The translations under genes were made by a program, and so were the position numbers. Shown here in pieces: positions 17,089-26,210 of a stretch of DNA of 45,625 nucleotides (position 1 is its first letter; each line of letters begins with the position of its first letter). The stretch lies in contig CAJLRL010000020.1 in assembly GCA_905209075.1 (NCBI GenBank), positions 1 through 45,625 on the forward strand, in the 5' to 3' direction. The notes beneath the pieces were generated by a model. The model searched no databases. It was not told the DNA's origin and worked only from the letters and a program-made list of their open reading frames with translations. This DNA comes from an uncultured Lachnospiraceae bacterium. Its GTDB lineage: Bacteria > Bacillota > Clostridia > Lachnospirales > Lachnospiraceae.

Positions 17089-18018
17089 ATGAGAGTAATA
17101 TTTATGGGAACACCGGATTTTGCGGTTGGTACACTTGAGGCAATAGTTGAAGCCGGACATGAGGTGGTGCTGGCTGTGACACAGCCGGATAAGCCTAAAG
17201 GACGAGGCAGGGAAGTACAGCTTACACCTGTCAAGGAATGCGCACTGAAACATGGTATAGAAGTATTCCAGCCTGTAAAGGTACGTGAAACAGCAAACAT
17301 TGAATATCTCAGAAAATTTAATCCTGATATAATTGTTGTTGCGGCTTTCGGGCAGCTCCTGCCAAAGAGCATACTCGATATGCCAAAATACTGCTGCATA
17401 AATGTGCATGCATCACTTCTTCCTAAGTACAGAGGGGCGGCACCTATCCAGTGGGCTGTTATAAACGGCGATGAGTTTACAGGTGTTACCATTATGAGGA
17501 TGGATGAAGGCTTAGACACCGGAGATATGATAGCAAAGGCAACAGTCCGTGTGGAAAGCGATGAGACAGGGGGAAGCCTTTTTGATAAGCTTTCGGGAAT
17601 CGGCGCAAAACTCTGTGTAGAGACAATGAAAATGATCGAAGAAGGAAGAGCTGAGTTTACTCCACAAAATAGTGAGGAAGCAACGCACACATCGATGATA
17701 AGCAAGGAACTTGGTTATATAGACTGGACGAAGCCTGCCGAGAGCATAGAAAGGCTTATAAGAGGATTAAATCCATGGCCGAGCGCCTATACTAACCTGA
17801 ACGGTAAGACATTTAAAATCTGGAAAGCACAGGTTGTCAGAAATAATAATGAATATCGTCCGGGATGCATATACCATATAGGTAAAAATGATATGTATGT
17901 GCAGACAGGGGACGGTGCGCTGTCCTTGCTTGAAGTACAGCTTCAGGGAAAAAAGAGAATGGACACAGGTTCTTTTTTAAGGGGCTATAAGCTTGAAGAG
18001 GGAACATTCATCGGTTAA
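17089..18018 (+). CDS. fmt: Methionyl-tRNA formyltransferase
   Basis: Fmt formylates initiator Met-tRNA with 10-formyl-tetrahydrofolate. The 309-residue protein starts MRVIFMGTPDFAV and has the catalytic region NVHASLLPKYRGAAPI, with the Asn and His of the formyltransferase site, then the GVTIMRMDEGLDTGD block. A C-terminal OB-like domain (about 205-309) binds tRNA. The start has AGGAGGGATTG upstream. It lies 28 bases after def. Confidence 0.96.
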   Translation: MRVIFMGTPDFAVGTLEAIVEAGHEVVLAVTQPDKPKGRGREVQLTPVKECALKHGIEVFQPVKVRETANIEYLRKFNPDIIVVAAFGQLLPKSILDMPKYCCINVHASLLPKYRGAAPIQWAVINGDEFTGVTIMRMDEGLDTGDMIAKATVRVESDETGGSLFDKLSGIGAKLCVETMKMIEEGRAEFTPQNSEEATHTSMISKELGYIDWTKPAESIERLIRGLNPWPSAYTNLNGKTFKIWKAQVVRNNNEYRPGCIYHIGKNDMYVQTGDGALSLLEVQLQGKKRMDTGSFLRGYKLEEGTFIG

Positions 18019-18036
18019 CAAAAAAGGAGAGATAAT

Positions 18037-18747
18037 ATGGGACATTATTATTACTATTGGGATCCGACATATATACTTGTCGTGATCGGCGCGATCATCT
18101 GTATGATTGCATCTGCCAAAGTTAAAACAACATTTAACAAATATTCACAGTACAGAAGTTATTCCGGAATGAATGGAGCACAGGTGGCCCAGCGTGTACT
18201 TGAAGCTGCCGGAATATATGATGTAACGGTACGCCATGTGTCAGGAAATCTGACAGACCACTATGATCCTTCAACAAAAACAGTAAATTTATCAGATCCT
18301 GTATATAATTCATATTCAGTTGCGGCGCTTGGTGTTGCGGCACATGAATGTGGGCATGCTATACAGCATGCAAAAAATTATGCTCCTTTATCTCTTCGGA
18401 GTGCACTTGTACCTGTAGCAAATTTCGGCTCAATGCTCGCATGGCCGCTTATACTTATCGGTCTTTTCATTAACGGAAGATCCTCAACACTTATAATAGA
18501 TCTGGGGATTGTTTTATTTTCTGCTGCTGTGCTTTTCCAGCTTGTAACACTTCCCGTAGAGTTTGATGCATCAAGAAGGGCGCTTGTGATGCTTCGTACA
18601 CAGAATATCCTAAGTGACGATGAACTTAAAAATACAAGAAAAGTACTTAAGTCTGCCGCATTTACCTATGTTGCCAGTGCAGCAGCTGCAATACTCCAGC
18701 TTCTTCGAATAATACTTCTTGTCGGAGGAAGAAGAGATGACAGATAA
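18037..18747 (+). CDS. Zinc metallopeptidase, YugP-like membrane protein
   Basis: The 236-residue protein belongs to the neutral zinc metallopeptidase family typified by YugP. The zinc site is HECGH (His103, Glu104, His107), followed by QHA. Membrane segments lie around residues 11-26, 125-145, 148-180 and 205-230, so the active site is at or in the membrane. The role is unproven; no substrate is evident. AAAGGAGAG precedes the ATG. It is inserted between fmt and rsmB, a position absent from the Bacillus subtilis version of this cluster, and overlaps rsmB by 11 bases. Confidence 0.88.
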   Translation: MGHYYYYWDPTYILVVIGAIICMIASAKVKTTFNKYSQYRSYSGMNGAQVAQRVLEAAGIYDVTVRHVSGNLTDHYDPSTKTVNLSDPVYNSYSVAALGVAAHECGHAIQHAKNYAPLSLRSALVPVANFGSMLAWPLILIGLFINGRSSTLIIDLGIVLFSAAVLFQLVTLPVEFDASRRALVMLRTQNILSDDELKNTRKVLKSAAFTYVASAAAAILQLLRIILLVGGRRDDR

Positions 18748-20047
18748 TATAAGTACAAGAGAATTGTCACTCCAGATGCTCATAGAGATAAATGAGAAAG
18801 GACAGTTTTCACATATTGTTTTAAAGGGTGTACTTGATAAATACCAGTATCTGCCAAAGAAAGAGAGGGCATTTATAACAAGACTTACAGATGGAACGAT
18901 GGAACATCTGATAGAGCTTGATCATATAATAGATCTCTTTTCAAAGACGAAAACTAAAAAGATGAAACCTCTGATCAGAAACCTGATGAGGATGAGTGTA
19001 TATCAGATTAAGTATATGGATTCTGTACCAGATGCCGCAGTATGCAATGAGGCAGTTAAGCTTGCAAAAAAACATAAATTCGGACAGCTGTCAGGATTCG
19101 TAAATGGTGTGCTCAGAAATATCGCACGAAATATAAATGATATAAAATATCCTGATGTTAAAAAAGAATTTAACAAATATCTGAGCGTAAGATATTCAAT
19201 GCCGGAGTGGATAGTAAGAAAATTTATAAAAGACTATGGCAATGAAAAAACGCAGGAGATACTTGCTGCATTTCAAAGCGGAAATTCTATCTCAATACGT
19301 GTAAATACGGCAAAGTGCACACCTTCCGAACTGAAGGATATACTATGTGATGAAGGTGTATGCGTGGAAGAGATCGAAGGGCTTGATTATGCATTTGTTA
19401 TATCTGGATTTGATTATTTAAACAGCCTCGAATCATTCAGAAACGGGTTATTCTATGTGCAGGATGTAAGCTCGATGATGGTTGCCGAATATGCTAAACC
19501 GGAGCATGGTGATCATGTTATAGATGTCTGTGCGGCACCGGGAGGAAAGAGTACACATATTGCTGAGCTGCTTAATGGAAGTGGATTTGTTGAGGCAAGG
19601 GATCTTACAGACTATAAGGTATCGCTTATTGAAGAAAACATTAAACGACATGGACTGTCGAATATGGGGGCGGTATGTATGGATGCAACAGTATTCGATG
19701 AAGCATCTGTAGAAAAAGCAGATATCCTTATATGTGATCTGCCATGTTCAGGACTTGGTGTACTTGGCAGAAAAAAGGATATCAGATACAAAATGACAGA
19801 ACAGTCACTTGATGGACTGGCAGAGCTTCAGAAAGAAATACTTGATACAGTGCATACATATGTAAGGAAAGGCAAAAAGCTTATATATAGTACATGTACA
19901 ATGAACCCTGCTGAAAATGAAGAAAATGTCAGGTGGTTTATAAACCGGTATCCGGAGTTTGAACTTGAAACATCAAAACAGATGTTTCCAAAAGAAATTG
20001 GAAATGATGGTTTTTTTATAGCTGTTCTTAAGAGAAACGGGAGATAA
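18737..20047 (+). CDS. rsmB: 16S rRNA (cytosine-967-C5)-methyltransferase
   Basis: RsmB methylates C967 of 16S rRNA with SAM. The 436 residues comprise a NusB-like RNA-binding domain (about 1-135) and a Rossmann methyltransferase domain with DVCAAPGGKSTH, CDLPCSGLG and STCTMNPAENE; the Cys in STCT is the expected catalytic nucleophile. Start ATG 18737 has GGAGG eight bases upstream and is preferred to an in-frame TTG at 18719. The overlap with the zinc peptidase gene and the 4-base gap to rlmN indicate tight coupling. Confidence 0.94.
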   Translation: MTDNISTRELSLQMLIEINEKGQFSHIVLKGVLDKYQYLPKKERAFITRLTDGTMEHLIELDHIIDLFSKTKTKKMKPLIRNLMRMSVYQIKYMDSVPDAAVCNEAVKLAKKHKFGQLSGFVNGVLRNIARNINDIKYPDVKKEFNKYLSVRYSMPEWIVRKFIKDYGNEKTQEILAAFQSGNSISIRVNTAKCTPSELKDILCDEGVCVEEIEGLDYAFVISGFDYLNSLESFRNGLFYVQDVSSMMVAEYAKPEHGDHVIDVCAAPGGKSTHIAELLNGSGFVEARDLTDYKVSLIEENIKRHGLSNMGAVCMDATVFDEASVEKADILICDLPCSGLGVLGRKKDIRYKMTEQSLDGLAELQKEILDTVHTYVRKGKKLIYSTCTMNPAENEENVRWFINRYPEFELETSKQMFPKEIGNDGFFIAVLKRNGR

Positions 20048-20051
20048 GATA

Positions 20052-21101
20052 ATGGAAAAGACCGATATAAAATCCATGAATATGGAGGAGCTTACAGAAT
20101 ATATTATTTCTCTTGGAGAAAAGAAATTCAGGGCAAAGCAGATATACGGGTGGATACATGTAAAGCATGTGGAATCATTTGAAGAGATGACAAATATCTC
20201 AAAGAAATTCATCGAAAAGCTCAGTGCAGAGGCCAAAATTGTCTGTGTAAAAAAAGAAGAGGTACAGATTTCAAAGATAGATGGAACGAGAAAATATCTG
20301 TTTTCACTTGATGATGGAAACGTGATAGAGAGTGTATTGATGAAATATAAACATGGCAATTCTGTATGTATCTCGTCACAGGTTGGATGCCGTATGGGGT
20401 GCCGGTTCTGCGCCTCCACGCTGGATGGTCTTGTAAGAGGACTACGTCCCTCTGAGATGATAGATCAGATTTACCAGATAGGCAAAGATATAGGGGAACG
20501 TATATCAAATGTTGTAGTCATGGGAACAGGTGAGCCTCTTGATAATTATGACAATCTGCTCAGATTTATAGAACTGCTCACAGACGAAAATGGAATAAAT
20601 ATAAGCCAGAGAAATCTGACAGTATCAACATGCGGTCTTGTTCCAAATATGCGAAGGCTGGCAGATAAAAAGCTTTCGATAACTCTTGCATTATCGCTTC
20701 ATGCATCGAATCAGAAAAAGAGGATGTCACTTATGCCGGTAGCTAACAGCTATGACATTCATGAAGTTATAGATGCATGCAGATATTATTTTGAACAGAC
20801 AGGAAGAAGAGTTACGTTTGAGTATAGTCTTGTCGGTGGTGTAAATGATACGGATGAGGATGCAGCTGAACTTTCGCAGCTTGTGGCAGGGATGAACTGT
20901 CATATAAATCTGATTCCGGTCAATCCTATAAAAGAAAGGGATTATGTCCAGTCAAACGCTGAGGTCATAAAGGCATTTAAAAATAAACTTGAAAAAAATG
21001 GAATAAATGTTACTATTAGAAGGGAAATGGGCAGAGATATAGATGGTGCCTGTGGACAGCTTCGGAAGAAGCATATAGATAAAGAGAAAGGAATAGACTA
21101 G
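20052..21101 (+). CDS. rlmN: Dual-specificity 23S rRNA/tRNA adenine C2-methyltransferase
   Basis: RlmN is a radical-SAM enzyme that methylates C2 of A2503 in 23S rRNA and A37 of some tRNAs. The 349-residue protein has the iron-sulphur motif Cys113-x3-Cys117-x2-Cys120 and the MGTGEPLDNYDN block. A C-terminal Cys in DGACGQL is the expected second catalytic residue. The gene lies four bases after rsmB and directly abuts the phosphatase gene. Confidence 0.96.
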   Translation: MEKTDIKSMNMEELTEYIISLGEKKFRAKQIYGWIHVKHVESFEEMTNISKKFIEKLSAEAKIVCVKKEEVQISKIDGTRKYLFSLDDGNVIESVLMKYKHGNSVCISSQVGCRMGCRFCASTLDGLVRGLRPSEMIDQIYQIGKDIGERISNVVVMGTGEPLDNYDNLLRFIELLTDENGINISQRNLTVSTCGLVPNMRRLADKKLSITLALSLHASNQKKRMSLMPVANSYDIHEVIDACRYYFEQTGRRVTFEYSLVGGVNDTDEDAAELSQLVAGMNCHINLIPVNPIKERDYVQSNAEVIKAFKNKLEKNGINVTIRREMGRDIDGACGQLRKKHIDKEKGID

Positions 21102-21824
21102 ATGAAGACGTTTTCCGTTACGGATGCAGGTGTTGTCAGGGAAATGAATCAGGATTATTATTTCTCATCAGATACAGCTGTAGGAAATCTTCCCAATTTG
21201 TTTATTGTAGCAGACGGAATGGGTGGACATAAGGCAGGCGATTATGCGTCGAGATATACCATAGAACGTGTTGTCGCATCTGTGTCAAGAAATACCGGCG
21301 AAGAGCCGATTTCAATTATGAAAGAGGCAATCAATAAAGCAAATGAGCTGCTTGTTGCAGAATCAAGGGAAGATGAATCAAAGAGTGGAATGGGTACAAC
21401 TCTGGTCATTGGAACTATAATCGGGAATAAGCTGTTCGTAGCAAATATAGGAGACAGCAGACTTTATGTAGTGGGACAGAATATGCGTCAGATCACAAGG
21501 GATCATTCTCTTGTAGATGAGATGGTAAGGCTCGGTGAGATAAATGCGGATGAGGCAAGGGTCCATCCGGACAAAAATATCATCACAAGAGCAGTAGGTA
21601 CGTCGGATCATGTTGAAGCTGATTTTTTCGAGGTAGAGATCACAGCGGATGATACAATATTGTTATGTACAGATGGTCTTACAAATATGGTAAGAGACGA
21701 TGAAATTTTGGATATTATCAAAAAGTACGATAATGCGCAGGCAGCTACAATGCAGCTCGTTAAAGAGGCGAATGCAAATGGCGGACGAGATAATATTACA
21801 GTAATGATTATTAAACCATTCTAG
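21102..21824 (+). CDS. PP2C-type Ser/Thr protein phosphatase
   Basis: This 240-residue metal-dependent phosphatase (PrpC/Stp type) reverses the action of the adjacent PASTA kinase. Visible motifs are DAGVVREMNQD near the N-terminus, VADGMGGHKAGD, GDSRLY, LLCTDGLTNMV and GGRDNITVMI, which supply the Asp residues for two or three metal ions. The first motif has NQD instead of the commoner NED, a known tolerated variant. The start codon directly follows the rlmN stop, and a phosphatase-kinase pair in this order is standard in Bacillota. Confidence 0.93.
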   Translation: MKTFSVTDAGVVREMNQDYYFSSDTAVGNLPNLFIVADGMGGHKAGDYASRYTIERVVASVSRNTGEEPISIMKEAINKANELLVAESREDESKSGMGTTLVIGTIIGNKLFVANIGDSRLYVVGQNMRQITRDHSLVDEMVRLGEINADEARVHPDKNIITRAVGTSDHVEADFFEVEITADDTILLCTDGLTNMVRDDEILDIIKKYDNAQAATMQLVKEANANGGRDNITVMIIKPF

Positions 21825-21838
21825 AACGAGGTAAAGGC

Positions 21839-23965
21839 ATGTTAGAAATCGGAAATTTTTTATCGGATAGATATGAAATATTAAGCAAGATAGGTGCGGG
21901 CGGAATGTCTGATGTGTATAAGGCAAAGGATCATATATTAAGCCGCTTTGTTGCCATAAAAGTATTAAAATCAGAGTTTTCAGAGGACAGCTCTTTTGTC
22001 ACTAAATTCCGTGCCGAGGCACAGTCGGCGGCAGGACTCGAGCACCCTAACATCGTAAATATCTATGATGTAGGAAGCGAAGACGGATTGTATTACATTG
22101 TAATGGAATACGTTGAGGGAATAACCTTAAAGACATATATAGAAAAAAAGGGACAGCTGTCCTTTAAGGAATCAGCAAGTATCGCAATTCAGGTGGCAAG
22201 AGGAATCGAGGCCGCACACAATAAGGACATAATACATCGTGACATAAAGCCACAGAATATAATCATATCAACGGAAGGCAAGGTCAAGGTTACGGATTTT
22301 GGCATCGCACGTGCAGCATCCGCAAATACAATAAGCGCAGATGTTATGGGATCGGTGCATTATGCATCTCCTGAGCAGGCAAGAAACGGATTTGTTGATG
22401 GACGGAGCGATATTTATTCACTCGGTATCGTTATGTTTGAAATGATAACAGGAAGGGTTCCGTTTGATGGAGATACAACAGTTGCGGTTGCACTGCGCCA
22501 TCTGCAGGAGGATATAGCAAGACCAAGCATATATGCACCGGATATTCCGATAAGCTTCGAAAAGATAATACTTAAATGTACACAGAAGACACCGGACAGA
22601 AGATATCAAAATATAGAGGAACTGCTTGTCGACCTTAGAAGATCCCTTGCAAATCCAGATGATGATTTCGTAGTTATTGCACCGCTTGTGGACAATGGAA
22701 AGACAAAAGTCATCGGGCAGGATGAACTTGAAAAAATAAAAGACCATGGAATCCAAAAGCCGGAACCAAAAGCAGAGCCAGAATACGAGGATCCGGATGA
22801 AGATGAAGATTATGACGATGATGACGACGATGAAGATGACGATGATGAGGGCAGACTCTTAAATCCTAAAATGGATAAAGCAGTTACGATCATGGGAATA
22901 GTCACAGCTGTGATAATACTTATTGTCATAGTATATCTTGCGTTGTCTGTTGCAGGAGTAATAAAATTCGGTTCAAAGAAAACTGAAACAAAGGAGCCGC
23001 AGACACAGGTTACAGAGACTCAGAAGAACACACAGGAAACACAGAAACAGACAGAGAGCCAGACAAAAGAAGGCAAAATGGTATCTATACTTGGAATGAC
23101 TGTGGACGAGGCACAGAAGGAAGTCGACAGACTGGGACTTGACCTTACGGTATTTGCTTTTGAGACAAAAGAATCAGACGAAAAAGAAGGAACGATCATC
23201 GAGCAGGATATCGAAGAGGGAGATACAGTAAAAGAAGGCACACAGATCAATGTGACTATTGCTGGAAAGGAAGAAAAGAAGGAAGAGACTATTTCTGTCC
23301 CTAGTGTAATAGGAAAAACAAAGACATCTGCAGAATCTGCCATAAAATCAGCAGGACTTAAGGTATCTGTAGAATATGGAGATTACAATGATGATGTTGC
23401 AGCTGATGTTGTTGTGGATCAGTCACCTTCTGCGAAGGATACAGCAAACAAGGGTGATACTGTAACGATCATCTTAAGTCCGGGACAGGAACCGATAACT
23501 GTTCCAAACGTTGTGGGATATACGCAGGCACAGGCAGAGAGCACTCTTTCAAATGCAGGACTTAAATATGCTTATAGTGATGCGCAGTATGATGACAGTG
23601 TACCGGAGGGCAGCGTAATAAGCCAGACTAAGTCAGGAGATACCGTTGAAGCAGGAACAACTATAACACTTACACTCAGTAAGGGCAAAAAAGTTACAAC
23701 AAAGCAGGTGTCTACAACATTGACTCTTGATGTACCGGAAGGTGCTGAGGCTACAAACATCACTGGTGCATATGAGTTATACGATAATAATCAGGAATAT
23801 GCAAACGGATCGGTATCTTCAGTATCTGTAACAGTATCAGGTACGATAAGCGGAGATTCTGCTACAGCAACAGTAGACTGGGAATATGATCTGGTTACTA
23901 CAAATGAGGACGGAACAACAACTACAGAGCATAAGACAGCACATAAAGAGGCGACTGTAAGCTAA
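21839..23965 (+). CDS. prkC: PASTA-domain Ser/Thr protein kinase
   Basis: This 708-residue transmembrane Hanks-type kinase senses peptidoglycan fragments or lipid II and regulates wall growth, division or dormancy in known members. The kinase domain (about 12-270) has Lys41, HRDIKPQN (133-140), DFG (153-155) and the SPEQ segment. A very acidic juxtamembrane stretch (314-338) precedes one membrane helix (about 349-375) and a Thr/Gln-rich linker. Three PASTA repeats follow (about 412-475, 485-548, 552-615), and then an extra 90-residue beta- and Thr-rich domain (620-708) that is not a PASTA repeat. GAGGTAAAGG precedes the ATG. It pairs with the upstream phosphatase. Confidence 0.95.
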   Translation: MLEIGNFLSDRYEILSKIGAGGMSDVYKAKDHILSRFVAIKVLKSEFSEDSSFVTKFRAEAQSAAGLEHPNIVNIYDVGSEDGLYYIVMEYVEGITLKTYIEKKGQLSFKESASIAIQVARGIEAAHNKDIIHRDIKPQNIIISTEGKVKVTDFGIARAASANTISADVMGSVHYASPEQARNGFVDGRSDIYSLGIVMFEMITGRVPFDGDTTVAVALRHLQEDIARPSIYAPDIPISFEKIILKCTQKTPDRRYQNIEELLVDLRRSLANPDDDFVVIAPLVDNGKTKVIGQDELEKIKDHGIQKPEPKAEPEYEDPDEDEDYDDDDDDEDDDDEGRLLNPKMDKAVTIMGIVTAVIILIVIVYLALSVAGVIKFGSKKTETKEPQTQVTETQKNTQETQKQTESQTKEGKMVSILGMTVDEAQKEVDRLGLDLTVFAFETKESDEKEGTIIEQDIEEGDTVKEGTQINVTIAGKEEKKEETISVPSVIGKTKTSAESAIKSAGLKVSVEYGDYNDDVAADVVVDQSPSAKDTANKGDTVTIILSPGQEPITVPNVVGYTQAQAESTLSNAGLKYAYSDAQYDDSVPEGSVISQTKSGDTVEAGTTITLTLSKGKKVTTKQVSTTLTLDVPEGAEATNITGAYELYDNNQEYANGSVSSVSVTVSGTISGDSATATVDWEYDLVTTNEDGTTTTEHKTAHKEATVS

Positions 23966-23973
23966 AAGATAAG

Positions 23974-24852
23974 ATGACAGGAAAAATTATAAAAGGAATA
24001 TCCGGCTTCTACTACGTGTATGTAGAGGGAGCCGGATTATATGAATGTAAGGCAAAGGGAGCCTTCAGAAAACAAAAAATAAAACCGCTGGTAGGAGATA
24101 ATGTCGAGATTGCTGTTATTGACGAGGCAAATAAGCTTGGCAATGTCGAGAAGATCCTGCCACGTAAAAACGAACTTATCAGGCCGGCTGTGTCAAATAT
24201 TGACATGGCCCTGGTTATTTTTGCATCTGCAAAGCCGGATCCAAATTTTAATCTGCTTGATAGGTTTTTGTGTATGATGGAATACCAGAAAGTCCCAGTG
24301 ACGATATGCTTTAACAAAATCGATCTAGTCGATCAGGAAAAGCTAAAGGAATATAGTGGGATCTATGAACCGGCAGGGTATAATGTGATCTTTACATGTA
24401 CAAAGACAAAAGAAGGGCTCGGCAGTATAAGGAGCCTGCTTGAAGGCAAAACTACCACAGTGGCAGGACCATCGGGAGTAGGAAAGTCATCCATTATAAA
24501 CTGTCTACAGTCAGATATCACTATGGAGACCGGAACTATAAGTGAAAAGATAGAAAGAGGAAAGCACACGACAAGGCATTCTGAGATAATACCTGTTTCA
24601 CATGACACGTATATAATGGACACTCCGGGATTTAGTTCGATGGATGTTCCAGGGTTTGAAAAAGAGGATCTGTGGACATGCTATCCGGAATTTGTAAGGC
24701 ATGAACCATACTGCAGGTTTATCGGGTGCAGCCACATAAATGAACCTGACTGTGGAGTAAAAGCAGCTGTAGAAGACGGGGAGATATCGCCGGTCCGCTA
24801 TGAAAATTATAAATTATTATATGAAGAACTAAAAAACCGGCATAAATATTAA
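23974..24852 (+). CDS. rsgA: Ribosome small-subunit-dependent GTPase A
   Basis: RsgA is a circularly permuted GTPase that checks late maturation of the 30S subunit. The 292 residues show an N-terminal OB fold and GTPase motifs in permuted order: NKID (114-117), then GPSGVGKS (165-172), then DTPG (216-219). A C-terminal zinc knuckle has Cys247, Cys252, His254 and Cys260. The start is 8 bases after prkC, as in the homologous Bacillus cluster. Confidence 0.95.
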   Translation: MTGKIIKGISGFYYVYVEGAGLYECKAKGAFRKQKIKPLVGDNVEIAVIDEANKLGNVEKILPRKNELIRPAVSNIDMALVIFASAKPDPNFNLLDRFLCMMEYQKVPVTICFNKIDLVDQEKLKEYSGIYEPAGYNVIFTCTKTKEGLGSIRSLLEGKTTTVAGPSGVGKSSIINCLQSDITMETGTISEKIERGKHTTRHSEIIPVSHDTYIMDTPGFSSMDVPGFEKEDLWTCYPEFVRHEPYCRFIGCSHINEPDCGVKAAVEDGEISPVRYENYKLLYEELKNRHKY

Positions 24853-24880
24853 TAAGACTATAACAATAAAAGGAGAAATT

Positions 24881-25534
24881 ATGAATTGTTTATCACCATC
24901 AATTTTATCAGCAGATTACACGATACTGGGAGAACAGCTAAAAAAGCTTGATGAGGCAGGCGCCCAGTATGTGCACATAGATGTCATGGATGGTCAGTTT
25001 GTACCTAGCATATCAATAGGGCTTCCTGTTATAAAGACGATCCGCAAATGCACAGACAGGATATTTGATGTGCACCTGATGATAGAAGAACCTATAAGAT
25101 ATATTGACGAATTTGCAGATGCAGGGGCTGACATAATAACAGTCCATGCTGAAGCATGCAGACACCTCGACCGCACGATAGATGCGATCAAGGACAAGGG
25201 CATTATAGCTGGTGTTGCATTAAATCCTGCTACACCATTATCGGCGATCAAATATGTTATTGGAAAAGTCGATATGGTTCTTATAATGACAGTAAATCCT
25301 GGATTTGGAGGCCAGAAGCTTATTCCTTATACGATAGACAAGGTGCGTGATCTGAAGAGTCTTATTGAGAAAACAAATAATAAAGTGGACATAGAAGTTG
25401 ACGGTGGCGTAAATACAGAGAATGTTTCAAAGCTTCTTGATGCAGGTGCCAATATAATAGTTGCCGGAAGTGCTGTTTTTAACGGTGATATAGAAGAAAA
25501 TGTTGACAGGTTTTTAAATATTATGAACGTATAG
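24881..25534 (+). CDS. rpe: Ribulose-phosphate 3-epimerase
   Basis: Rpe interconverts ribulose 5-phosphate and xylulose 5-phosphate in the pentose phosphate pathway. The 217-residue TIM barrel has LSPSILSADY at the N-terminus (as CLSPSILSADY), HIDVMDGQFVP with metal-binding His and Asp, DVHLMI, MTVNPGFGGQ and EVDGGVN. An AAAAGGAGAAA site precedes the ATG. Its place after rsgA is conserved among Bacillota. Confidence 0.96.
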   Translation: MNCLSPSILSADYTILGEQLKKLDEAGAQYVHIDVMDGQFVPSISIGLPVIKTIRKCTDRIFDVHLMIEEPIRYIDEFADAGADIITVHAEACRHLDRTIDAIKDKGIIAGVALNPATPLSAIKYVIGKVDMVLIMTVNPGFGGQKLIPYTIDKVRDLKSLIEKTNNKVDIEVDGGVNTENVSKLLDAGANIIVAGSAVFNGDIEENVDRFLNIMNV

Positions 25535-25546
25535 AAGGTGGATAAG

Positions 25547-26191
25547 ATGAAATATTTAATAGTTTGTGGTGGAGAAATAGATGGGGATTTTGCAGAAAGA
25601 TTAATAATGAGTTCAGGATTTGAGGTAATAATAGCTGCAGATAGAGGAATGGATTTTTTATATGAACACAAAATAACACCGGATATTATAGTTGGAGATT
25701 TTGATTCGGTAAAGAATGAGGCTCTTTCATATTTTAAAGAAAAAGGAATGAGCGATATACATGCGTTAAATCCTGAAAAAGATGATACGGATTCGGAATG
25801 TGCCTTACAGATAGCGCTTGATCACGGAGCAGACCACATAATAATAATAGGTGCGACAGGAACGAGAATAGATCACGTATTGGGAAACATATCACTTCTC
25901 GGGAAGGCAATGTCAGAGGGAAAGAGGGCAGAGCTTCTAGATACACACAACAGGATAAGGATGATCGACAATGAACTGGAAATTGAAAAGAATAAACAGT
26001 ATGGAAAATATGTATCAATAATTCCAGTATGCAAAAATAATAAAATAACGCTTGAGGGATTTAAATATCCGCTTAAGGATTATACGTTTGAAGGGTTTAA
26101 TACGCTTGGGATTTCAAATGAAATTGTAGATGATATAGCAAAAATAACAGTAAATGAAGGGCAGTATATAGTTATAGAGTCAAAGGATTGA
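25547..26191 (+). CDS. thiN: Thiamine pyrophosphokinase
   Basis: This enzyme transfers pyrophosphate from ATP to thiamine, giving thiamine diphosphate, the cofactor of transketolase in the pathway served by the neighbouring rpe. The 214 residues show ADRGMDFL, GDFDSV and DDTDSECAL, the metal and substrate motifs of the family, then GATGTRIDHVLGN. ATG 25547 has AAGGTGG five bases upstream and is chosen over an in-frame GTG at 25538. Confidence 0.92.
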   Translation: MKYLIVCGGEIDGDFAERLIMSSGFEVIIAADRGMDFLYEHKITPDIIVGDFDSVKNEALSYFKEKGMSDIHALNPEKDDTDSECALQIALDHGADHIIIIGATGTRIDHVLGNISLLGKAMSEGKRAELLDTHNRIRMIDNELEIEKNKQYGKYVSIIPVCKNNKITLEGFKYPLKDYTFEGFNTLGISNEIVDDIAKITVNEGQYIVIESKD

Positions 26192-26210
26192 AAAATAAAA
26201 GGGGGCAAAA

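Noticed and set aside
22780..22855. Asp-codon repeat in prkC as a possible slippage or phase-variation tract
   Set aside because: The repeat mixes GAT, GAC and GAA codons irregularly, so it is a coding acidic stretch and not a simple uniform repeat prone to slippage.
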